Shown piece by piece: positions 7,701-15,704 of a DNA stretch of 26,723 nucleotides. How positions within the stretch are numbered: position 1 is the stretch's first letter; each line of letters begins with the position of its first letter. Position numbers and translations under genes: made by a program. This DNA comes from DUZB01 sp964407525. GTDB lineage: Bacteria; Desulfobacterota; DSM-4660; Desulfatiglandales; Desulfatiglandaceae. Under the pieces are notes generated by a model. It saw nothing but the letters and a program-made list of their open reading frames with translations. It was not told the origin of the DNA and ran no database searches. The stretch is taken from contig CAYOWC010000032.1 in NCBI GenBank assembly GCA_964407525.1, forward strand, positions 1 to 26,723. The letters are read 5' to 3'.

Positions 7701-8197
7701 CCGAGCCTTTTACCATTGCCTCGTGGATCAGTAACTATGTTTCAGAAGAGCGATATGATCTCATCCTGTGTGGTGTCATGGCGGAAGATCATATGCACGG
7801 GCAGGTTGGGTCGATGCTGGCCGAACTTCTTGATCTGCCCTGTGCCACCTCTGTAATATCAGAGAGGATCGATTTGGAGAGGGGAATTATCTACGTGGAA
7901 CGGGAGATTGAGGGTGGTCAAAGGGCGGAGTTGGAAATGGACCTACCCGCTGTTCTGACGTTTCAGACGTGCGCCAATGAGCCCCGGTATCCCACGCTTT
8001 CGAATCTTATGCGCGCGAAGAAACAGGGGGCTCTGGTGATTCCTTTGGATATCCTTCCGGCAGTGCGGGATAGGGAAAAGATCGTAGGAGTCGACTATCC
8101 CCAAAAAATGCGGTCAGGACTTTTTCTTGAGGGCAATATGGAGCAAAAGGCGGCTCTGCTTCTCGATATACTGGAAAAAGAGGCGTTGATTTCATGA
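7700..8197 (+). pseudogene. etfB: Electron transfer flavoprotein beta subunit, N-terminal part missing
   Basis: The frame ending at 8197 encodes the C-terminal 160 or so residues of EtfB: YDLILCGVMAEDHMHGQVG, MLAELLDLPCATSV, then PAVLTFQTCANEPRYPTLSN and the C-terminal arm. Intact EtfB is about 255-260 residues, so the first 95 or so, including part of the AMP-binding region, are gone. The frame stays open upstream into antisense of the phosphotransferase gene (to 7478), but that part is not EtfB-like. Its TGA overlaps the etfA ATG (ATGA, 8194-8197), the normal etfBA arrangement. A stable ETF dimer is unlikely from this copy. Confidence 0.85.
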
Positions 8198-9201
8198 AAG
8201 GTACTATGGAATCCCATATTGTTGTTATCGCTGAACTGCGCGGAAATCAGGTCAGCCCGGTTACTTACGAGTTATTGGCTCTGGCCGAAGAAATCGGACA
8301 GGTTCATTCGTTTCCGGTCAAGGTCATCCTGCTTGGGGCAGATGTGGAAAGACCTGCTCGGGAAATAGCCGATGCTTCGGGGAATGCAGTGTTAGCCATT
8401 CGGAACTGCCATTTACAAATCTATAATGGGGAGGTTTACAAAGATATACTCGGAGATGTTCTCCCTTCCCTGGATCCTGTTTTTATCCTGATTGCACAGA
8501 CAACCCAGGGACTGGATTATGGTCCGGGCCTTGCTGTTCGCTTTGGGTCGGCCTGCATTACCGGGGTGAACGCGTTTGTGGAGAAAGAAGAGGGCTTCTG
8601 CTTTTCGAGGGCCGCATTTAACGGTAAAATTGTGACGCATCTGCTTCCTGTGGCAAAGACTACGGTTGTCCTTGTTCAGCCGGGCGCTTTCGAAGGGTTG
8701 GCCGGAAAGGCACAGAATTCGGGACCCATAGAGATAAGAATCTCTAATGTGGAACCAAAACGAATGAGAGCCATGGGAGTTGCCCAATCAAGGCCTGAAG
8801 ATGCGGGGCTGGCGGGTGCGGATGTTGTTGTGGCTGCGGGCAGGGGGATTGGCGAGAAGGAAAATATGACTCTTATTCAGCAACTTTCAACACTATTCCC
8901 TCGGTCTGCCGTGGCGGGTTCCCGCCCGGTTTGTGATATGGGGTGGCTTCAATATGGAAGGCCGGTCGGTCTTACGGGAGCGACCGTATCGCCCAGACTC
9001 TATATTGCCTGTGGAATTTCCGGCGCCATGCCTCACCAGGTGGGCATGCAAGGTTCCGGATTTATTGTGGCCATTTCAACGGATTCCCGCGCGTCCATTT
9101 TTAATACCGCAGATGTTTGTATTCAGGAATACCCGAAACGGATTATTCCCGCTGTTATTGAAGAGTTCGAGAAGAGAAAGAATCAAAGAAGGGAGGCGTG
9201 A
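8194..9201 (+). CDS. etfA: Electron transfer flavoprotein alpha subunit
   Basis: A full-length 335-residue EtfA. ETF passes electrons from acyl-CoA dehydrogenases to the quinone pool or takes part in electron bifurcation. The N-terminal domain begins SHIVVIAELRGNQVSPVTYE. The C-terminal FAD domain carries the family signature GSRPVCDMGW, VGLTGATVSPRLYIACGISG and HQVGMQGSGFIVAI (about residues 245-295). The reading frame is intact although its partner etfB is truncated and coupled to it by a 4-base overlap. It is therefore either recently orphaned, paired with another EtfB, or on the way to decay. Confidence 0.9.
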   Translation: MKGTMESHIVVIAELRGNQVSPVTYELLALAEEIGQVHSFPVKVILLGADVERPAREIADASGNAVLAIRNCHLQIYNGEVYKDILGDVLPSLDPVFILIAQTTQGLDYGPGLAVRFGSACITGVNAFVEKEEGFCFSRAAFNGKIVTHLLPVAKTTVVLVQPGAFEGLAGKAQNSGPIEIRISNVEPKRMRAMGVAQSRPEDAGLAGADVVVAAGRGIGEKENMTLIQQLSTLFPRSAVAGSRPVCDMGWLQYGRPVGLTGATVSPRLYIACGISGAMPHQVGMQGSGFIVAISTDSRASIFNTADVCIQEYPKRIIPAVIEEFEKRKNQRREA

Positions 9202-9305
9202 GTTTCATATGAGCGGGGCTTCCAAAATGCAGTTCCATGCAGAGTGTGGGAACAGGGGGAATTTGGATTACGGCTGATCCATAAGATAACCGCTTCCATT
9301 TGAGC

Positions 9306-9360
9306 AATGGAAGCTGGAGCTTCCGTTAATAGTGCGTTCCCAAACTGGAGTTTGGGAACG
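9306..9360. repeat. Two adjacent palindromes
   Basis: The first palindrome, GGAAGCT-GG-AGCTTCC (9309-9324), extends with one wobble to 9306-9327. The second is a perfect 12-base-arm palindrome, CGTTCCCAAACT-GG-AGTTTGGGAACG (9335-9360). Both share the central AGCTGGAGCT/AACTGGAGTT design, so they look like two divergent copies of one unit. Palindromes of this form are dispersed in many genomes. They are not followed by a T run and so are weak terminator candidates. Confidence 0.8.
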
Positions 9361-9393
9361 AGAGAAAACTTCCGGATTTCATAACAGCTTTCT

Positions 9394-9486
9394 GTGTGAG
9401 CGGCGTCCCGCCGCGATTTTTCAGGTTGCTCGGACTATCGACTCCTGATTCATACAGATCCGGTCGTGGCAGAATGCCACTCACAC
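9394..9486. repeat. Inverted pair of REP-like hairpins (BIME-like)
   Basis: TGTGAG followed by the hairpin GCGGCG-TCC-CGCCGC lies on the plus strand (9394-9416). TGTGAG followed by GTGGCA-TTC-TGCCAC lies on the minus strand (9466-9486). Both fit TGTGAGYGGCRTYCYGCCRCGA, a conserved head next to a hairpin with compensating stem changes. This is the build of REP units, and the facing pair is like a BIME. The first hairpin is followed by TTTTT (9417-9421) and could end transcription from etfA. Confidence 0.75.
9400..9421 (+). terminator. Possible intrinsic terminator after etfA
   Basis: The GC-only stem GCGGCG/CGCCGC with a 3-base loop is followed by GA and five T. It is the same hairpin as the first REP-like unit, so its terminator role is a secondary reading. 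It lies about 200 bases past the etfA stop. Confidence 0.4.
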
Positions 9487-9570
9487 AGGAGTGGAAATTA
9501 GCAATCCAAACTTTGTCGAAGATCCCGTCTGAAGCGAAGCGAAAGCGGGAAACCTTTGAACCCTGAACCC
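9442..9570 (-). repeat. Dispersed repeat, copy 1 (inverted relative to 21479-21610)
   Basis: The reverse complement matches 21479-21610 over about 130 bases with small indels. Shared blocks include GGGTTCAGGGTTCAA, CAGACGGGATCTTCGACAAA, TTTGGATTGCT and the REP hairpin GTGAGTGGCATTCTGCCACG. Copy 1 has an extra GCTTC; copy 2 has an extra stretch in the GTTCAAGG part. It lies just past the mfd stop. Confidence 0.85.
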
Positions 9571-9580
9571 AACTGAAGAG

Positions 9581-12500
9581 TCACACGAGAATTTCAAGGG
9601 CCTTTTCCACCGCAGGAAGATCTTTCGGAAGGGACAGCCGTCCCATGTTTATGATCAATTTTCCCTTGGGGGTGAAACGGAATTTTCCGGGTTTTGAAGT
9701 GGCTGCTGCTACCAGCTTTTCCGTATCCACGTTTTTTTCGTCGAAGAAGGTAATGGTGAGTGTGCTGGAACCGATGTCCAGTTTTCCTACTCTGAGTTCT
9801 TTGAGACGCAGCCTGATGGACATGATGGCAAACAGGTTCCCCACCTCCTCTGGAGGTGGTCCAAATCGATCAATGACTTCTTCGACCAGTTCTTTGAGTT
9901 CCGACTCATGGGCGGCACCGGATAGCCTGCGATACACATTGAGCCGGACGTCGGTGTCCATTACGTAATGTCCCGGAAGGTATGCTGGGGTGTCCACATT
10001 TATTTCAGGGTTGATTTCATCTTCAAAATCTTCCCCTTTGAGTTCCGAAACGGCCCGTTCTATCAACTTTACATAAAGTTCATAACCCACCGCTGCGATA
10101 TGTCCCGCCTGGGCAAATCCCAGCACATTACCGCCCCCCCTGATTTTCAGGTCGTGCATGGCCAAGTGAAGCCCTGCGCCGAGACTGGTGAAGTCCATGA
10201 GGGCTTTCAGCCTTTTCTGGGCGTCTTTCGTTATGGTGGTTCCTTTGGAAATAAGCAGGTAGGCGTATGCCTTATCTTTTGCCCTGCCCACCCGTCCTCT
10301 CAACTGATAGATTTGAGCCAGCCCCAGTTGATCCGCATTGTTGATGATGATGGTGTTTGCCGACGGGATATCCAATCCTGATTCGATAATGGTCGTACAG
10401 ATCAGCACGTCAATTTCGTTTTTCAGAAATTGCATCATGGTCTTTTCAAGATCTCGACTCTTCATCTGACCATGGGCCACCGCGAATCGTACATGGGGGA
10501 GAAGCTTGCGTAAATGATCTGCCTGCCGTTCAATGCTTTTTACGCGGTTGTGGACGAAGAAAATCTGCCCGCCTCTTTCTATTTCAGATTCGATGGCCCG
10601 GACAATGAGGGAGTCATCAAAAGGGGAAAGATAGGTTTCAATGGCAAGCCGGTCCTGGGGGGGCGTTTCAATAATACTCAGATCTCTTACTCCCATCATG
10701 GACATTTGCAGGGTACGCGGGACGGGGGTTGCCGTGATGGCAAGCACATTCACCAGGGCTCGGTATTTTTTAAGGGCTTCCTTCTGTCTTACTCCGAAAC
10801 GCTGTTCTTCATCGATGATTAAAATGCCTAGATCCGGGAATCTCACATCTTTCTGAATGATCCTGTGGGTGCCGATCAGGACATCGATTCTGCCTGACCT
10901 GAGTTCTGCTATCGTTTTCGCCTGCTGCGATGGTGTCTTGAACCTGCTGAGTATGTCTACATTCATAGAAAAAGGGGTCATCCTCTTCTTGAAGGTTTGA
11001 TAATGCTGTTCAGCCAAGACCGTGGTGGGAACCAGAAAAGCGACCTGTTTGCCGTCTGAAACCACTTTGAATGCGGCCCTGATGGCGATTTCTGTTTTTC
11101 CGAACCCCACGTCTCCGCAAATCAAACGATCCATGGGACGTTCGGAGGTCAGGTCGGTAAGGACGTCTTCGACCGCTTTAATTTGGTCGGATGTTTCTTC
11201 ATGTTCAAAGGTGGCCTCGAATTCCCGATAGAAATGGTCGGGGTTTGAAAATGGAACCCCTTTCCGGAATTTTCTTAAGGCATACAACTCAACGAGCTGC
11301 TTCGCAATTCTTCCCACAGCTTTTCGAGCTTTCTGCTTTACAATATCCCAGGAACGTCCTCCAAGCTGATCGAGTTTTGGAGATCTTTCTTCAGCGCCGG
11401 CATATTTCTGAAGGATACTCATTCGCTCGGCCGGTATGTAAAGTTTGGCTTTGTCAGCGTATTCTACGATGACCAGGTCATTTTTTCTTCCCCCGATGTC
11501 GAGGGTGGCGAGGTCCTGGTAGCGCCCTATTCCGTGATCTTCATGGACTACGAAATCCCCTGTTTTCAATTGGCTCAAACTCGACCAGGATAGGGCTTTT
11601 TTGGGAGATTTTTTCCGACTTCCCGTTCGTCCTGTTTTGGGGCCGAAAATTTCGTTTTCGCTGATGACATGGAGTCCCGTTTCCGGCCAGCTGAAACCGG
11701 TAGAGATCCGACCCATACAGATACTGAGACCAGGTTTATGGGGTATCTCATTCCATGTTTTCGCAACATGGTCTACTTTTACATCATAGTTTTTAAGGAT
11801 TTCCCGGAGACGGGTCGCCTGCTGTTCCGTAGTGCAGGTGATGACTACCTTTGAGCGGGATTCCAACCATCGGGATATTTTTTCGGCAAGGGGCGCAAGG
11901 GACACCCTTCCTTTTGTTTCATGCCTTACCTCCAGGTCGCTCTCCGGGAGGTAATTCTTCTTGAAGGACAGGTGGTTGGGTTTTTCGTCAACCATGTCCA
12001 GTTCACTGAACAATATCTGCGGGTGTTCATCCAATTGATGCTTGATTTCGTCAAAGGACAGAAACAATCCTTCCGTTGTGGGGAAGGGGATACCTTTCTC
12101 TGCAGATTCTCTCCGGAATTTTTCTTCATTTTTTCGGAATTGTTTCTCAATTTTCCCGATGCGTGGCGTCAACTGGTGAGGGTCAAAAATAGAGAGTATT
12201 CCATTTTCCGGGAGATACTGGATAATGCTGTCTAAGTGACCGTAATAGTGATTCAGCCATGCTTCCTGGCCGGGAAATCCTATGGCGTCTTCCGGCTGCA
12301 AAGGGAGTCTCCCCATGGACCTAGCTCTCTTCAGGTTCCGGGCGTTTACAATGACTTCCGATGACGGAAGGATGGTTATTTCATCTAGCGGGCTTCTAGA
12401 TCTTTGACTTGCCGGATCAAATTCCCGAATGGATTCGAGGTGGTCTCCCCAAAATTCCAGACGGATAGGGAAGGGATAGAGGGGAGAAAACAGGTCAATG

Positions 12501-13054
12501 ACTCCTCCCCTCACGGAATAATCGCCCATTTCTTCTACCAGCGAGGTTCGTTGGTAGCCATTCATTTCAAGAATTCCGACCAACGCTTCCCGATCCATTT
12601 CTTCCCCTACTACGAGATATTCGTAAGATTCCAGAAGAGATTTCTTAGGGAGGATGTTGAAACAGATTGCTTCGGGACATGTGATGACCACTGGATTCTT
12701 TTCAGAGATGAGCATGTAAAGGGCTCTGATTCTGGCGGCAATTACGTCTCTGCGGGGGCTGAGCCCCATGAGAGGAGACATGTCATAGGCAGGAAAATGA
12801 TGAAAGCGAAACGAATGGGAATTATCGTCGAAAACATCGCTGTCTTCCAGGAAAAACCGGAGTTCCTTGAATACCTTCCGGGCTTCCTTCTTGTCGGGTA
12901 GAATGGCTAAACAGGGCCTGTCTATTCTGGTTAGGGCTTCAGCAAAAAAATAAGTGAGAGCCGTACCGGAAAGTCCATTTACGGATATGGAATCTTTACC
13001 CTTTTCGGCCCAATCAGCCAGTGCATCAAGGTTTTGATCATTTAAATGGTTCAT
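9581..13054 (-). CDS. mfd: Transcription-repair coupling factor
   Basis: A full-length 1157-residue Mfd. It removes RNA polymerase stalled at DNA lesions and recruits UvrA. Order of parts: UvrB-like N-terminal region (residues 1-450 or so), RNA-polymerase-interacting CarD-like domain (KTGDFVVHEDHGIGRYQ near 503), translocase with Walker A GDVGFGKTE (about 640-650) and DEEQ box LIIDEEQRFGV (about 746), helicase motif VI region QLRGRVGRAKDKAYAYL, and the C-terminal TRCF domain that masks UvrA binding. The ATG shares one base with the stop of the upstream LD-carboxypeptidase gene (TAATG), so the two are translationally coupled. Nothing is missing. Confidence 0.97.
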   Translation of the reverse strand: MNHLNDQNLDALADWAEKGKDSISVNGLSGTALTYFFAEALTRIDRPCLAILPDKKEARKVFKELRFFLEDSDVFDDNSHSFRFHHFPAYDMSPLMGLSPRRDVIAARIRALYMLISEKNPVVITCPEAICFNILPKKSLLESYEYLVVGEEMDREALVGILEMNGYQRTSLVEEMGDYSVRGGVIDLFSPLYPFPIRLEFWGDHLESIREFDPASQRSRSPLDEITILPSSEVIVNARNLKRARSMGRLPLQPEDAIGFPGQEAWLNHYYGHLDSIIQYLPENGILSIFDPHQLTPRIGKIEKQFRKNEEKFRRESAEKGIPFPTTEGLFLSFDEIKHQLDEHPQILFSELDMVDEKPNHLSFKKNYLPESDLEVRHETKGRVSLAPLAEKISRWLESRSKVVITCTTEQQATRLREILKNYDVKVDHVAKTWNEIPHKPGLSICMGRISTGFSWPETGLHVISENEIFGPKTGRTGSRKKSPKKALSWSSLSQLKTGDFVVHEDHGIGRYQDLATLDIGGRKNDLVIVEYADKAKLYIPAERMSILQKYAGAEERSPKLDQLGGRSWDIVKQKARKAVGRIAKQLVELYALRKFRKGVPFSNPDHFYREFEATFEHEETSDQIKAVEDVLTDLTSERPMDRLICGDVGFGKTEIAIRAAFKVVSDGKQVAFLVPTTVLAEQHYQTFKKRMTPFSMNVDILSRFKTPSQQAKTIAELRSGRIDVLIGTHRIIQKDVRFPDLGILIIDEEQRFGVRQKEALKKYRALVNVLAITATPVPRTLQMSMMGVRDLSIIETPPQDRLAIETYLSPFDDSLIVRAIESEIERGGQIFFVHNRVKSIERQADHLRKLLPHVRFAVAHGQMKSRDLEKTMMQFLKNEIDVLICTTIIESGLDIPSANTIIINNADQLGLAQIYQLRGRVGRAKDKAYAYLLISKGTTITKDAQKRLKALMDFTSLGAGLHLAMHDLKIRGGGNVLGFAQAGHIAAVGYELYVKLIERAVSELKGEDFEDEINPEINVDTPAYLPGHYVMDTDVRLNVYRRLSGAAHESELKELVEEVIDRFGPPPEEVGNLFAIMSIRLRLKELRVGKLDIGSSTLTITFFDEKNVDTEKLVAAATSKPGKFRFTPKGKLIINMGRLSLPKDLPAVEKALEILV

Positions 13055-13986
13055 TAGGAAACACAGGGTTCGAGAAGTTTGATTGTTTTACGGTCGGCAT
13101 CGAGTTCGGCGTGATTGCCAAGAGGCCATGCCAGATTTTCATGCCCATGCCCTGCGGGAAAATCGGTGAGAATGGGGATTTCCAGGTGCGCAAGCCGTTC
13201 TTTCAAAAGGCGATCGATCGTTTCCGCATCTCCGCACTGTTCGAACTGACCGGCAACGAGGCCTGAAATGCGTTCAAGTTGGCCGGAAAGATTGAGATGG
13301 GTCAGCATTCTGTCTATGCGATACATGGATTCCCCTCTATCTTCTATGAAGAGGAGACTCTGTTTCAGATCGGGCATATAGGGAGTGCCAAGCAAATGAC
13401 AGAGCAGTGTCAGGTTCCCGCCCATGAGCCGGCCGGTCGCCTTTCCGGGGAAGAGCGTTCTGGCCTGCGCTTCGCCACTCACTACAGCACATTCGGATGA
13501 AAGCAACTGAAATAGATGTTTTTGGGTGGTCTTATGCAAATCGGCAAAGCCCTGCACCATGGGTCCATGGAAGACCGTAAGCCCCGTCTTCTTGAAGATG
13601 GCGGAAAGCAGGGCTGTGACGTCGCTGTATCCTACAAGGATTTTCGGGTTGTCAAGGATGAGGTCATAATTTATTTCGGGCAATAGCCTCATGGTTCCAT
13701 ATCCGCCACGGGCGCAGAAAATGGCCTGTATCCCTTTGTCTTTAAACATGGTGTGCAGGTCGGACAACCGGTCCGAATCATTTCCTGCCAGGTATGTGTC
13801 CCTGTCGTATACGTGTGGGCCTGTCTGGATCTTGAAGCCTGATGCTTCAAGAAGTGAAAGGTGGCGTTTGAAGTCTTTTGAATCAACAGGACCGGCAGGT
13901 GCTGCGATTCCTATACGGTCTCCCTGTTTCAAGGCAGGAGGTTTGATGTATTTGGTCATTGGACGAAAACCGGATATGGACGACAT
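13054..13986 (-). CDS. LD-carboxypeptidase, peptidase family S66
   Basis: A 310-residue S66 serine peptidase, the LdcA/MccF family. LdcA trims the terminal D-alanine from murein tetrapeptides during cytoplasmic wall recycling; MccF relatives cleave microcin C-type compounds. Visible: N-terminal KQGDRIGIAAPAGPV, nucleophile Ser121 in GYSDVTAL, the RGGYGTMRLLP segment before it, FIEDRGE, and GHGHENLAWPLG, expected to carry the catalytic His. No signal peptide is present. An alternative start, MTKYIKPP, lies 9 residues in; neither start has a good ribosome site. The end overlaps the mfd start by one base. LdcA-type recycling is the likelier role in this housekeeping run. Confidence 0.9.
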   Translation of the reverse strand: MSSISGFRPMTKYIKPPALKQGDRIGIAAPAGPVDSKDFKRHLSLLEASGFKIQTGPHVYDRDTYLAGNDSDRLSDLHTMFKDKGIQAIFCARGGYGTMRLLPEINYDLILDNPKILVGYSDVTALLSAIFKKTGLTVFHGPMVQGFADLHKTTQKHLFQLLSSECAVVSGEAQARTLFPGKATGRLMGGNLTLLCHLLGTPYMPDLKQSLLFIEDRGESMYRIDRMLTHLNLSGQLERISGLVAGQFEQCGDAETIDRLLKERLAHLEIPILTDFPAGHGHENLAWPLGNHAELDADRKTIKLLEPCVS

Positions 13987-14055
13987 CCTTCATTCACAAA
14001 TTCACACTTTCTTTCGAAATGGGGTACGTTATCGAGTTAGAAATTGGATGTCGAA

Positions 14056-14829
14056 TCACTGATCGTTATTTTTCTTAAAGAGGATCATCAATCCCTGAAG
14101 GGTCAGAAATTCTTCTACCTTTTCAATGGTTTCAGATACTTCACACATAAGGGGCGCCAGTCCCCCGGTAGCCAGCACACGCGGGTTTTCCCCTGACTCC
14201 TGTCTCATCCTGTTTACAATACCGTCCACGAGACCAGCATACCCGTAGATGATTCCGGCGTTCATGCTGCTGATGGTATCCTTGGCAACAACCGTACTGG
14301 GTCTCGAAAAGATTTCCACTCTTGGAAGCTTTGATGCTGCCTGGAAGAGGGCCTCACAGGAGATCATTACTCCCGGTGCAATAGCGCCTCCCATATAGGC
14401 GCCTTCCCCGGATATGTAATCAAACGTGGTTGCCGTGCCGAAGTCTACCACGATAAGGGCGCTTTGATATTTCTCGTAGGCTGCAATCGCATTAACAATG
14501 CGATCCGCTCCCACTTCCTTGGGATTATCGTATTTAATGGGCATCCCTGTCTTGAGACCCGGTCCCACAATAAGAGGTTGTACACGGAAGTACCGCCTGG
14601 AAAAATCTTCAAGCGTGTTTAGCAGTGGCGGGACCACGCAGGATACGATGGTTCCGGTGATATCCCGAAAACCGAGGCCTTCCCATTGGAAGAAGTTTCC
14701 AACGATCATTCCAAGTTCATCGGCAGTGATATCTTTTTCTGTTCTGATCCTCCAATGGTGAAGAATCGTATCTTCCTTGACGACTCCCAGGACAATATTT
14801 GTATTGCCTACATCCACACAGAAAAGCAT
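14056..14829 (-). CDS. coaX: Type III pantothenate kinase
   Basis: A 257-residue CoaX, catalysing the first step of CoA synthesis (pantothenate plus ATP to 4'-phosphopantothenate). The start is set by AAGGAG (14835-14840) 5 bases before the ATG; a longer frame to 14883 only adds codons overlapping the folP end. Motifs: CVDVGNTNIVLG phosphate loop at residues 3-14, PKEVGADRIVNAIAAYE, VDFGTATTFDYIS near 125 and GGAIAPGVMIS. The type III enzyme is insensitive to CoA feedback and needs a monovalent cation. It starts 25 bases after the folP stop, in the same run. Confidence 0.95.
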   Translation of the reverse strand: MLFCVDVGNTNIVLGVVKEDTILHHWRIRTEKDITADELGMIVGNFFQWEGLGFRDITGTIVSCVVPPLLNTLEDFSRRYFRVQPLIVGPGLKTGMPIKYDNPKEVGADRIVNAIAAYEKYQSALIVVDFGTATTFDYISGEGAYMGGAIAPGVMISCEALFQAASKLPRVEIFSRPSTVVAKDTISSMNAGIIYGYAGLVDGIVNRMRQESGENPRVLATGGLAPLMCEVSETIEKVEEFLTLQGLMILFKKNNDQ

Positions 14830-14854
14830 CGATTCTCCTTGAAACAGAGTATCA

Positions 14855-15703
14855 TCAACCAGGAATACCGTACTTGATGGCATCTATTATTTTTACGGTT
14901 TCAACCGCTTTTTTTACATTGTGAACCCGTACCATATGGGCGCCGTTCATGACGCTTGCCGCTGCGGCCGCCATGGAGCCCGTGTCTCTTTCGTTGGGCT
15001 TTCTGCCTGTAATATGCCCGATGAAAGCCTTGTTTGAGCTTCCCACAAGGATTGGTCGCTCAAGAGCCTTGAATCGGTCCAGCGATCTGAGAATCTGAAG
15101 ATTATGGGTGAAAGTTTTTCCAAATCCGATTCCCGGATCCACAATAATCAGGTCTTTCCTGATTCCAAGATCAACGCAGCGGTCTATGGCGCTTTGCAGA
15201 AAGTCCAGAATGTCTTCCACGACGTCATCATATTCCGGGTTGTCCTGCATATTCTCCGGTTTTCCCCGTATGTGCATGAGGATCACGGGAACTTCAGCTT
15301 TTGCTGCAAGCACGCCCATTTCAGGGTCGAGATTCAGGGCGCTGATGTCATTGATCATGGATGCCCCCGCATCCAGGGCTTCCATGGCCACATTACTCTT
15401 GGTGGTATCTATGCTTAAGGGGATAGATAATTCTTTGCTGAGGGTATGAATGACCGGGACGACCCGATCGATCTCTTCGGCACTGGATATTTTTTTTGAA
15501 TAAGGTTTGGTTGATTCCCCTCCGATATCAATGACGTGGGCACCATCGCTTGCCATCTGCAGACCATGTTCCACAGCTTTTTCCGGTTTTAGAAAACGGC
15601 CTCCGTCCGAAAACGAATCAGGGGTGACATTCAGTACGCCCATGACACAGGTCTTCCGATGCAGATTGAGGGTATGCCTCTGCCATGTGAGTCTAAAATC
15701 CAT
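14855..15703 (-). CDS. folP: Dihydropteroate synthase
   Basis: A 282-residue FolP, joining p-aminobenzoate to dihydropterin pyrophosphate in folate synthesis; the sulfonamide target. Motifs: MGVLNVTPDSFSDGG near residues 20-33, IDIGGESTKP, SIDTTKS, DPGIGFGKT near 189, and VGSSNKAFIG. The frame stays open to 15814, but that extra stretch lies inside ftsH and is a lysine/arginine-rich shadow. The ATG at 15703, one base after the ftsH TAG, gives the normal length, so translation is probably coupled to ftsH. Confidence 0.95.
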   Translation of the reverse strand: MDFRLTWQRHTLNLHRKTCVMGVLNVTPDSFSDGGRFLKPEKAVEHGLQMASDGAHVIDIGGESTKPYSKKISSAEEIDRVVPVIHTLSKELSIPLSIDTTKSNVAMEALDAGASMINDISALNLDPEMGVLAAKAEVPVILMHIRGKPENMQDNPEYDDVVEDILDFLQSAIDRCVDLGIRKDLIIVDPGIGFGKTFTHNLQILRSLDRFKALERPILVGSSNKAFIGHITGRKPNERDTGSMAAAAASVMNGAHMVRVHNVKKAVETVKIIDAIKYGIPG

Positions 15704-15704
15704 T

